From the NCBI GenBank assembly GCA_016213345.1, contig JACRAO010000154.1, positions 1 through 9,548 of the forward strand: a stretch of 9,548 bases of DNA, read 5' to 3'. This document shows positions 1 to 6,622 of the stretch, piece after piece (the stretch's first letter is position 1; every line of letters starts with the position of its first letter). The notes under the pieces were generated by a model. It saw only the letters and a program-made list of their open reading frames with translations, ran no database searches and was not told the DNA's origin. The stretch is from Bdellovibrio sp. Its GTDB lineage: Bacteria > Bdellovibrionota > UBA1018. The position numbers and the translations under genes are program-made.

Positions 1-130
1 CAGAGATTATGGGATTTATTATAATTATGAAAGACCTCATTGGGGCAATAAACTAAAAACTCCAGCAGAAGTTTATCTTGAAAAACACTACTTTGAGACA
101 CTTAATTTTAAACCGACTAACTGCGCAAAA
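1..130 (+). mobile_element. 3' end of an insertion sequence (integrase-type transposase, partial)
   Basis: Reading from base 2, the + strand encodes the C-terminal end of a DDE integrase-core transposase. The peptide includes YYNYERPHWGN followed by KTPAEVYLEKHY, the 'YN..RPH..L...TPAEVY' signature at the end of IS3- and IS481-family transposases. The frame stays open to a TAA at 149-151, but its last codons already read antisense to parA. The element end therefore probably lies between about 100 and 133, and a CA dinucleotide at 126-127 is one possible terminus. The rest of the element, including the catalytic residues, lies left of the window. No target duplication can be checked because the other end is absent. 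Family assignment beyond integrase-type is uncertain. Confidence 0.75.
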
Positions 131-640
131 TCATCCCTTCATTTCTGCTAATAATTCTTTAATTCCAATCAATGAAAAAAAACTATCCACAGGCACGATT
201 AGGTGCTGCGCGGTGTTTAGCGCGGCGTTCATAAGGGGTCCGAATGTTGGGGGAGTATCAATAATAATTATTGAATATCTCTCACGCACTCCATCGAGTT
301 TTCGCATTAGCCTAAGCTCGCTATTGGTCATGCCTATCATCTCGCGTTCCACACGCGCCAGATATGGCGTAGCTGGGATTATATCCAGCCTATCGCCTTT
401 GTAGATGGCTTTATCAACTAACAGATCTCTATCGCGAATCAGATCTGCTACGGATGTCTGAATTGATTCTAGCTTAATACCAAAACCACATGTGGTATTT
501 CCCTGTGGATCTAAATCAATTAAAAGTATTTTTAGATCTTGTAGCACAAGTGCTTGTGCGAGATTAATTGCGGTAGTTGTTTTACCAACCCCGCCCTTCT
601 GATTACACACTGCAATTATCGGGCTTGTCCGTAATTCCAT
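131..640 (-). pseudogene. ParA/Soj-type partition ATPase, C-terminally truncated
   Basis: This is a ParA-family Walker ATPase, which forms ATP-dependent dimers that bind DNA nonspecifically and move partition or cargo complexes. Visible motifs are a deviant Walker A (KGGVGKTT, residues 15-22) with the signature lysine, Walker A' (DLDPQGN, 42-48) and Walker B (IIIIDTPP, about 124-131). The product is 169 residues, whereas family members are usually about 250. Similarity stops at ELLAEMKG, where a TGA appears just as the transposase-like sequence begins. The missing part would carry the C-terminal helices used in DNA binding and dimer packing, so the protein is probably non-functional, although ATP binding could persist. 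The start is well supported: AAGGAG lies 7 bases before the ATG. No parB is visible. Whether it belonged to a chromosome, plasmid or integrative element cannot be told. Confidence 0.85.
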
Positions 641-662
641 AAATTTTCTCCTTAATGTTGAC

Positions 663-730
663 GAATACGAGACATCCCGGTAACAATGGAGATGTCTGTA
701 ATATCTGTAATATCCGTAATGTTCGTATTC
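663..730. repeat. Tandem 9-bp repeats with flanking inverted repeat upstream of parA
   Basis: Four consecutive 9-base units occur at 695-703 (TCTGTAATA), 704-712 (TCTGTAATA), 713-721 (TCCGTAATG) and 722-730 (TTCGTATTC). The first two are identical, the third differs at two positions and the fourth is degenerate. An outer inverted repeat pairs GAATACGA (663-670) with TCGTATTC (723-730). An inner one pairs GACATC (671-676) with GATGTC (691-696). The block lies 23 bases upstream of the parA start codon. ParA-family loci often have such repeats as an autoregulatory operator or centromere-like site; that role is inferred here from position and architecture. The array could also have bound a partner that has since been lost. 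Confidence 0.6.
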
Positions 731-736
731 ATTTTA

Positions 737-860
737 GGAACCGCTCTTAAAAAAAGCGGTTCCGGTTAAAAAGCAAACTGCCGTCGGTACCAGGCTTGAA
801 CCAAGAACTGACGACAAAAAAGTTTAACGAAGCCCGGCAGAAAATCTGTCGGGCTTTTTT
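737..860 (+). ncRNA. Candidate structured small RNA ending in an intrinsic terminator
   Basis: Successive foldable elements lie on one strand. Hairpin 1 pairs 737-745 with 755-763 (GGAACCGCT/AGCGGTTCC, 9 bp). A nested structure has closing stem 765-770/823-828 (GTTAAA/TTTAAC), middle stem 783-788/807-812 (GTCGGT/ACTGAC, one G-T) and an inner hairpin 795-798/802-805. A strong terminator follows at 830-860. No credible protein is encoded on +. The region is divergent from parA, so a transcript starting near the 9-bp repeats would be roughly 125 to 200 nt. I do not recognise an RNA family and see no convincing promoter. An alternative is that hairpin 1 and the terminator are independent transcription stops left in a scar region. 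Confidence 0.3.
830..860 (+). terminator. Strong Rho-independent terminator
   Basis: A 12-bp stem (830-841 with 845-856, a single G-T wobble, AAA loop, GC-rich AGCCCG core) is followed directly by a run of T ending at base 860. On + this is a textbook intrinsic terminator. On - the stem is preceded by an A-run and followed by a T-run only about ten bases later, so it may also weakly stop transcription of the small ORF ending at 862. Confidence 0.85.
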
Positions 861-861
861 A

Positions 862-1134
862 TTAGGGTGGATCCATAGTATTTCTACCCCTCTTCTTTTT
901 TGTTTTTTTTGAGTTTGTTGAATTTGAAATTTGATTTTCAGGGAGAGTGTTTTCTGAAGAAGCTGGCTTTTCAGAAACTTGCGTAGCATTAGGGTAGCAC
1001 GGGGTTTCCGACGATGTTGGAATTACTACGAATTTTTCAGAGAAACTCCGGTCATCACAGGTAGGAGAAATGGTTTGTTTTGACTGAATATCTTTGTTAT
1101 TCTCAGCACTTGCGTTCTTTTTGCTATCATGCAC
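862..1134 (-). CDS. Low-complexity hypothetical ORF or gene remnant
   Basis: An open frame of about 90 codons can start at GTG 1134-1132. It stays open up to TTG 1177-1179, but those extra codons read through the tRNA fragment and are not credible coding sequence. The peptide is rich in Ser, Asn, Thr, Glu and Lys, and ends in a basic KKTKKKRGR stretch before a TAA next to the terminator. No domain, signal peptide or membrane segment is visible and no ribosome binding site is clear. It resembles a disordered basic tail, so it may be the 3' remnant of a larger gene fused to the broken tRNA by recombination, or a chance frame. I do not recognise it. Confidence 0.25.
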   Translation of the reverse strand: MHDSKKNASAENNKDIQSKQTISPTCDDRSFSEKFVVIPTSSETPCYPNATQVSEKPASSENTLPENQISNSTNSKKTKKKRGRNTMDPP

Positions 1135-1173
1135 CCCATGCAAGTGCGCTAAGCCAGACTGCGCTACGCCCCG
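1130..1173 (-). pseudogene. 5' half of a tRNA-Pro(GGG) gene, truncated
   Basis: On -, bases 1173 down to about 1130 give an acceptor 5' strand CGGGGCG, the TA linker, D-arm stems GCGC/GCGC around an AGTCTGG-containing loop, and anticodon stem CTTGC with loop ATGGGGT (anticodon GGG, a proline tRNA; C at position 1 also fits tRNA-Pro). Only GCA of the 3' anticodon strand follows. No variable loop, T-arm or CGCCCCG acceptor strand is present afterwards, or anywhere else in the window. A 3' anticodon-strand-like GCAAGTGC reappears at 1113-1106 on -, but no T-arm follows it. The piece cannot make a functional tRNA and is best read as the scar of a recombination event at a tRNA gene. Confidence 0.7.
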
Positions 1174-1212
1174 ATACAACTTTTAAGTATCTAATATGAC
1201 CTTAAAATTCAA

Positions 1213-1218
1213 TATAAT
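1213..1218 (+). promoter_or_regulatory. Possible -10 element for the sugar/efflux cluster
   Basis: A perfect TATAAT lies about 80 bases before the acetyltransferase start, in an AT-rich stretch with no gene. No good -35 is found at 16-18 bases upstream, so support rests on the -10 alone. A second weaker option is TTGGTC (1244-1249) with TATAAA (1269-1274), 19 bases apart. Confidence 0.25.
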
Positions 1219-1296
1219 TAACCCTGAAATTATCCCATGCAACTTGGTCTAAAATAAACTTTTGCCTTTATAAATGATTATGGCAAAATACAATGT

Positions 1297-1914
1297 ATGT
1301 TCACTAATACACCAGATCTAAAGCTCCCAACTCTAGGCAGTATGCCCGATGGCATTCTAGATTCTGTTTTTATACACCACCTTGCATTTGTCGAATCCCC
1401 AAACGTAGGATCAGGTACACGTATATGGGAATTTGCTCACGTCATGTCAAAAGCTAAAATTGGAGAAAACTGCAATATTGGTGGACACGTATTTATCGAG
1501 TCTGGAGCAAAAGTAGGAAATCATGTGACTGTAAAAAATGGCATCTCAATTTGGGATCTGGTTGAGATCGAAGACGATGTGTTTTTAGGTCCACATATGA
1601 TTTTTACAAATGATTTTATGCCTAGATCGTTTCTTAAGAAAAAAAGAGAAGATTTTTTACCAACGTTTGTAAAAAAAGGTGCAACCATTGGTGCTGGTGC
1701 TGTAATTGTATGTGGCATTACAATTGGCCAATATGCATTCGTTGGTGCTGGATCAGTAGTCACAAAAAATATACCACCTTATGGACTTGTTGTAGGAAAT
1801 CCCGCAAGGCTAATAGGCTATCTGTGTCAATGCACAAAGACAAAGTTTGCTCTTAACATGCAAGCAGGCGAGTGCCCACATTGTAAAACTAAAAATCCAT
1901 TAAGCAAAATTTAA
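1297..1914 (+). CDS. WbpD/WlbB-like UDP-sugar 3-N-acetyltransferase
   Basis: This is a left-handed beta-helix acetyltransferase of the WbpD/WlbB type, which in characterised systems transfers acetyl from acetyl-CoA to the C3 amino group of UDP-GlcNAc3NA in the cytoplasm. From residue ~28 the protein follows the family closely: FVESPNVG.GTRIWEFAHV, hexapeptide repeats to about 160 with the characteristic FTND loop (103-106), then GNPARLIGYLC. The C-terminus has Cys177, Cys179, Cys193 and Cys196 (CxC...CPHC), a probable zinc-ribbon tail seen in many relatives. No good Shine-Dalgarno precedes ATG 1297. The first ~20 residues have no family counterpart, and ATG 1342, preceded by a weak AGG, would give a length closer to homologues. 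It is the first gene of the + strand cluster, and its pathway partners lie after the efflux genes. The exact sugar is inferred. Confidence 0.88.
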   Translation: MFTNTPDLKLPTLGSMPDGILDSVFIHHLAFVESPNVGSGTRIWEFAHVMSKAKIGENCNIGGHVFIESGAKVGNHVTVKNGISIWDLVEIEDDVFLGPHMIFTNDFMPRSFLKKKREDFLPTFVKKGATIGAGAVIVCGITIGQYAFVGAGSVVTKNIPPYGLVVGNPARLIGYLCQCTKTKFALNMQAGECPHCKTKNPLSKI

Positions 1915-1958
1915 ACTTTGTTGCATTAAGTAAAAAATAAGTCTTAAATAATATAAAT

Positions 1959-3386
1959 ATGCAAACCCTATTGTACACCTTGCGGAGTGTCATAAATCTA
2001 TTAACTCTAGTTGCTTGGTTTGCTTCGATTACACAAGCCAAAAATTCTACTGCAACTCAGCAGTCATTAGCACAATACCTAAAGCAAGTTAGAGAAAACC
2101 ATCAAGGCTACCTGGCTTCAGAAGCTATCAAGACGGGAACTACTTTTAGAATGTATGAAACGAACCTGCCACTAGCCCCAACTTTTTTTTCGACTATTCA
2201 ACTAGCAAGTGATGCTAAGGCGAGTCCATTTCTTTCGTATGCAAAACTAATCACAAATACTTATTCAGTGGGTTTGAGTCAAACCACTAGATTTGGGCTA
2301 CAAGCAAAATTTAGTTATAATCTATATTACACTGACTATGTGGGATTGAAACCTAGTTATTATGAAGGAAAACCAATCCTTGAGTTAAACCAATCTTTTT
2401 TAAGAAATAGTTTTGGCGCCGAAACAAGAGCTCTAGAAGAAACGCAAAAAGCTGTAGTTCAAGCTACTCATTTTGGAGAGAGTTTTAAAATGAAACTTTT
2501 ACTAGCAGATGCAGAGAGCACTTATTGGAAACTGTTCTATTCGCAAAGAAATATTATCATTCAAAAAGATGCACTGATAAGAGCTCAAAAAATCTATGAC
2601 TGGTGCGAAAAGAGAGCTCGCCTGAGATTGGCCGATCAAGCAGATCTCTTACAGGCAAAAGCGGCTCTAGAAACCAGAAAACTGCAACTCGAGATGGCTA
2701 TCAACGAAGAGCGCTCAAATACTCTCAGTTTTAATCAAATGAGAGGTGGTGATCAAACTGACATTATAACAGAACTCCAAGACACGGATCTTAATACTTT
2801 AATAAATCTCATTCCAGCCAAAAGCAGTGAACCACGAGATGATATTAAAGCGGCTTCAGTTCTAGAACAAGCGGCTTATTTTAATGCTGAATTGATGCGT
2901 GAACGAGACAAACCTGTTTTAGAAGCTTTTGCAACACTATCACTCAATGGTCGAAATTATACCACAGGAGAGGCTTTGAGAGATTCGTTTAAAATAGATC
3001 AACCAACCGCAGCCGTTGGACTTAGGTTTAGTGTACCACTTGATTTTGGAACAATACAAAACTCTAGAACTGGCTGGCTCAATGAACAAAAAGCTGCCGA
3101 ACTTATTTATCAGAGAAAACAATTTGATCTTGCACAGGAATGGTCGGATCTCACTTCGAAATTTGAAGAAAGTAAAAAAAGACTTATTCTTTCTCAGGCA
3201 ATCGAAAACGCACAAAGGCAAAAGCTTTTTTACGAAAAAGATCGACTTACTCGTGGTCGCTCAACGACTTATCAAGTTCTCTTATTTGAACAAGACTACG
3301 CTCAGTCGCAAATTACACGGCTACAAATTCAGACTGAGATTCTTCAGATTAATGCCAAAATGAAGCTTTTTGGAGTACAGTCATGA
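1959..3386 (+). CDS. TolC-family outer-membrane efflux protein
   Basis: A 475-residue protein with a Sec signal peptide (hydrophobic core about residues 8-24, likely cleavage after ITQA near 27). Long amphipathic, coiled-coil-prone helices in two OEP-type halves fit a TolC-like trimeric channel spanning the outer membrane and periplasm; the second half is rich in Gln, Glu, Lys and Arg heptads (about 300-475). Length is typical for the family. It is followed without a gap by the RND pump, whose ATG overlaps its TGA, so the two are very probably translated together and work in one export complex. No Shine-Dalgarno is apparent before ATG 1959. A weak TTGCAT (1921-1926) with TTAAAT (1944-1949), 17 bases apart, would place the transcript start close to the start codon. 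Substrate is unknown. Confidence 0.88.
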   Translation: MQTLLYTLRSVINLLTLVAWFASITQAKNSTATQQSLAQYLKQVRENHQGYLASEAIKTGTTFRMYETNLPLAPTFFSTIQLASDAKASPFLSYAKLITNTYSVGLSQTTRFGLQAKFSYNLYYTDYVGLKPSYYEGKPILELNQSFLRNSFGAETRALEETQKAVVQATHFGESFKMKLLLADAESTYWKLFYSQRNIIIQKDALIRAQKIYDWCEKRARLRLADQADLLQAKAALETRKLQLEMAINEERSNTLSFNQMRGGDQTDIITELQDTDLNTLINLIPAKSSEPRDDIKAASVLEQAAYFNAELMRERDKPVLEAFATLSLNGRNYTTGEALRDSFKIDQPTAAVGLRFSVPLDFGTIQNSRTGWLNEQKAAELIYQRKQFDLAQEWSDLTSKFEESKKRLILSQAIENAQRQKLFYEKDRLTRGRSTTYQVLLFEQDYAQSQITRLQIQTEILQINAKMKLFGVQS

Positions 3387-6300
3387 ACGAGCAAATGCCA
3401 TCTGCCAAAATACCCCCTGAAGGCTTGGCAGATCTCTCCATTAGACGCCCGATCTTTATTACTTGCATTGTCGCCCTGATGCTTGTCGTTGGAGTTTTTG
3501 CAATGAAAAGGCTTGGGGTAGATCTGTTTCCAGAAGTAAATTTTCCGGTTATTTATGTAGCAACTCCTTATCCTGGTGCGGGACCTGCAGAAATCGAAAC
3601 TTTAGTCACAAAACCAATCGAAGACGAAGTTAGCACCCTTTCGGGCTTAAAACGCGTGAGATCAATTAGTCAAGAAGGCTCAAGCGTAGTGATTGCTGAA
3701 TTTACACTTGAAACGGATATCAAATTTGCAGAGCAGCAAGTACGGGATCGCGTGAGTGGAGTGAAAAGAAAACTGCCACTAGATATCAAAGAATCCACTA
3801 TTCGCAGGATAGATCCTGCGGATCAGCCAATTCTCATTTTGGCCTTAAAAGCCAATCTCCCCACTTACAAACTCTTTGATATGGCTAACGAGGTAATCCG
3901 ACCTCAGCTTGAACAAGTCAGTAAGGTTGGTTTAGTAGAAGTCGTGGGTGGCAGAAAACGAGAGGTTGAACTTCTTCTTGATCGCGAAAAACTTAAGCAT
4001 TTTGAAGTCTCTGCAACTCAAGTGGCTTTGCGACTAAGCGGTGCTGGTGAAAATATACCAGCAGGAAAAGTAGATTTAGAAAAAAAAGAACTTGTTTTTA
4101 GAACCTTAGGGCAATTTAAGACAATTAAAGATATAGAATCAACAGTCGTCAATTTTTATGGCAGTGAGGTTCCGGTAACTGTCAGAGACGTTGGAACGGT
4201 TGTTGATTCACTAACAGATGAAATTTCACGCACCTATATTAACGGTGAAAAATCTCTTTTTCTCTTTGCCTATCGTCAATCAGGTGCAAACACACTAGAA
4301 GTTGTAGATGGATTAAAAACTAGAATAAAAAGAATTAACTCAGAAATTAAACATCTTCCAGGCAGTGCTGAGCTATCTGTCGTTCGTGATGGTGGTAGAT
4401 GGATTCGCAATAATGTCGAAGACGTTCAGGATTCTATTTTGATGGGTGTTATACTTGCAGTTGCTGTTGTATTTCTTTTTCTGGCCAATACTCGCTCTAC
4501 TATCATTACTGGTCTTGCCCTGCCAAATTCTCTAATTGGTGCCTTTATTGTGATGGCTGCTTTCGGTTTTACTATTAATATTATGACACTCTTGGCACTT
4601 AGTCTCTCGGTAGGACTTCTTATTGATGATGCAATAGTGGTACGGGAAAATATTTTTCGTCATATCGTAATGGGCAAATCTCCTGAAATCGCAGCTAGGA
4701 CTGGCACTAAAGAAGTTAGACTCGCAGTGATTGCCACTTCTTTTTGTGTAATTGCTGTCTTTGGTCCAGTTGGATTTTTAAAAGGCATGGTTGGACAGTT
4801 TTTTAAACAGTTCGGCCTTACCATTTGTTTTGCCATGACGATTAGTTTATTTGATGCTCTCACCATTGCTCCAATGCTTTCGGCTTATTTTGCAGGAGTT
4901 GCTTCGAAACGAAATACTTTTAACTTATGGGATCGAAGTATTGGTAAAATCTTGAGTGGATTTGGCCATTTTCAAGAGTGGTTGAAGAATGTATATGGAA
5001 CAGTTTTGCAATATACATTACAAAAACCACTGCGAATTTTAGGAGCAAGTTTTCTTATTTTCTTAGGAAGTTCTGCAATGGTAGTAAAGGTTCCGAGAAC
5101 ATTTCTCCCAACTTCCGATTCGGGTGAATTTAGTCTTTCAGTTGATCTTCCACCTGGTACAAATTTGGAAGCCATGAATGAATTTGCGTTTAAAACCGAT
5201 AAAATCGTACGCGCTAATCCAGAAGTAGAATTGACGGCTCTCACTGTTGGTGGTCGTGATGGATCCCCTAATGTCGCTGAAAGTTATATCAGACTAGTAC
5301 CTCAAGAAAAAAGAAAACTTAATACAAGCGAATTTAAAGAAAAATTACGAAGACAATTCAAGGAGTTCGCCTTTGCAAATCCTAAAGTAAAAGACTATGA
5401 CGCAATTGGCGGGGGGCATCGTCCTTTTAGTTTAAATATTATAGGTTTTGACCAAAAAGAATTAGAAAAAACCACTAGCGAAATACTTGCAAAACTCAAG
5501 ACTCATCCTGGGCTAAAAGACGTGGATTCTAACTATCGTGCAGGAAAACCAGAATTTCAGATCATTCCGGATAAACCCCGCATGGAAGCTTTGGGCGTGT
5601 CGACTGCACTTCTTGGATTAGAACTCAGAACCCAGGTGGAAGGAACTACGGCTGCAAAATTTCGCGAAGAAGGGAAAGAATACGATATCCGCGTCAGGAT
5701 TAATAACAACTCGAGAGATCTAAAAAAAGATTTCAATAAAATTTATGTTCCTAACATCAACAATAATATCATTCGTTTGACCGATGTTGCGAGTTCTGTT
5801 GAAACAGAGGGACCAGCAAAGATTAACAGACTGGATAGGGCCAGGTATATTCAAATTAGCGGAGACATTGCTCCTGGAGCTGGACTTGGCAATATTATGA
5901 ATGACGTCAAAAAAATCTTTGATACTGAGATCAAGCTTCCTGCTGGTATGCAGTATGCTTATATGGGTCAAGCGGAGAATTTTATAGAACTAGCAGAAAA
6001 CATGACTGTGGCTTTTGGTTTCGGAGTGCTGTTTATTTTTATAGTTCTGGCTAGCCTTTATGAATCTTTTGTAACCCCTTTTACGATCATGCTTGCACTT
6101 CCATTGGCAGTATGCGGGTCGTTCTTTGCACTTTTTATTACAAGCCAATCTCTTAACATATTTTCGATGATTGGCACTTTCATGCTTCTTGGTGTGGCAA
6201 CTAAAAATTCTATTTTACTCGTTGATTATGCCAATCACCTAGTCAAAGAAGGCAAAGATCGATCAACTGCATTGATGATTGCTGGACAAACCCGTCTTCG

Positions 6301-6526
6301 TCCGATTTTAATGACCACGATGGCACTTATTGCTGGGACATTGCCGGTTGCGTTAGGGCTGAATGAGGCCTCTCGTCAACGCGTTAGCATGGGAATTGCC
6401 ATCATCGGTGGTCTCATAAGTTCCACGTTGCTAACGCTTATAGTGGTACCTGCAGCTTATTCATATATTGACCGATTCAGGGTTTGGAGCAAAATAAAAC
6501 TTAAAAAACTCGTGGAAGTGAAATAG
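3383..6526 (+). CDS. RND (HAE1-type) inner-membrane efflux transporter
   Basis: A full-length 1047-residue RND permease, a proton-driven trimeric pump of the inner membrane. TM1 is at about 24-42, followed by the first periplasmic porter region (45-340), TM2-6 (about 345-505), a TM7-like segment (550-568), the second periplasmic region (570-865) and TM8-12 (about 872-1030). Proton-relay residues are present: adjacent aspartates D415/D416 in GLLIDDAIVVRENI and a lysine, K941, in GVATKNSILLVDYA, matching AcrB D407/D408 and K940. This argues for an active HAE1-type pump rather than a decayed one. Translation is coupled to the TolC gene by an ATGA overlap. The periplasmic adaptor (MFP/HlyD-like) usually encoded with such pumps is missing from the window. 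Whether it exports drugs, lipids or a cell-surface product cannot be read from the sequence. Confidence 0.95.
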   Translation: MNEQMPSAKIPPEGLADLSIRRPIFITCIVALMLVVGVFAMKRLGVDLFPEVNFPVIYVATPYPGAGPAEIETLVTKPIEDEVSTLSGLKRVRSISQEGSSVVIAEFTLETDIKFAEQQVRDRVSGVKRKLPLDIKESTIRRIDPADQPILILALKANLPTYKLFDMANEVIRPQLEQVSKVGLVEVVGGRKREVELLLDREKLKHFEVSATQVALRLSGAGENIPAGKVDLEKKELVFRTLGQFKTIKDIESTVVNFYGSEVPVTVRDVGTVVDSLTDEISRTYINGEKSLFLFAYRQSGANTLEVVDGLKTRIKRINSEIKHLPGSAELSVVRDGGRWIRNNVEDVQDSILMGVILAVAVVFLFLANTRSTIITGLALPNSLIGAFIVMAAFGFTINIMTLLALSLSVGLLIDDAIVVRENIFRHIVMGKSPEIAARTGTKEVRLAVIATSFCVIAVFGPVGFLKGMVGQFFKQFGLTICFAMTISLFDALTIAPMLSAYFAGVASKRNTFNLWDRSIGKILSGFGHFQEWLKNVYGTVLQYTLQKPLRILGASFLIFLGSSAMVVKVPRTFLPTSDSGEFSLSVDLPPGTNLEAMNEFAFKTDKIVRANPEVELTALTVGGRDGSPNVAESYIRLVPQEKRKLNTSEFKEKLRRQFKEFAFANPKVKDYDAIGGGHRPFSLNIIGFDQKELEKTTSEILAKLKTHPGLKDVDSNYRAGKPEFQIIPDKPRMEALGVSTALLGLELRTQVEGTTAAKFREEGKEYDIRVRINNNSRDLKKDFNKIYVPNINNNIIRLTDVASSVETEGPAKINRLDRARYIQISGDIAPGAGLGNIMNDVKKIFDTEIKLPAGMQYAYMGQAENFIELAENMTVAFGFGVLFIFIVLASLYESFVTPFTIMLALPLAVCGSFFALFITSQSLNIFSMIGTFMLLGVATKNSILLVDYANHLVKEGKDRSTALMIAGQTRLRPILMTTMALIAGTLPVALGLNEASRQRVSMGIAIIGGLISSTLLTLIVVPAAYSYIDRFRVWSKIKLKKLVEVK

Positions 6527-6609
6527 CACACAACCTGTAGACCGTACGTGTCAATGTGCGAAAACAAATTTTAAGCACTTAATTATTAATTCCGTTAGTA
6601 TTATTAACG

Positions 6610-6614
6610 AGGAG
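6610..6614 (+). promoter_or_regulatory. Strong ribosome binding site for the Gfo/Idh gene
   Basis: AGGAG ends 8 bases before ATG 6623 and fixes that start. It contrasts with the 1297, 1959 and 8829 starts in the same cluster, none of which has a recognisable Shine-Dalgarno. The 96-base gap before this gene holds no clear terminator. Confidence 0.7.
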
Positions 6615-6622
6615 AAAAATTA

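Noticed and set aside
78..404. Open frame of 108 codons on + across the transposase tail and parA
   Set aside because: It is out of frame with the transposase signature that starts at base 2 and is antisense to a well-supported ParA; nothing protein-like is recognisable.
779..816. Possible tRNA 3' half on - (GGTTCAAGCC followed by an acceptor-like strand)
   Set aside because: The T-stem does not pair properly and no matching 5' acceptor strand exists; it also does not pair with the tRNA-Pro fragment at 1130-1173, so a split or intron-containing tRNA is not supported.
747..989. Open frame of 80 codons on -
   Set aside because: It runs through the terminator and the other stems and overlaps a longer frame; the composition reflects the repeats, not a protein family.
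3016..3363. Long + frame inside the TolC gene, and a - frame at 2940-3221
   Set aside because: Both lie inside the TolC coding region in other frames and have no family features.
6526..6559. Hairpin GCACA/TGTGC after the RND gene as a terminator
   Set aside because: Only 5 bp with a long loop and no following T-run; readthrough into the dehydrogenase gene is plausible.
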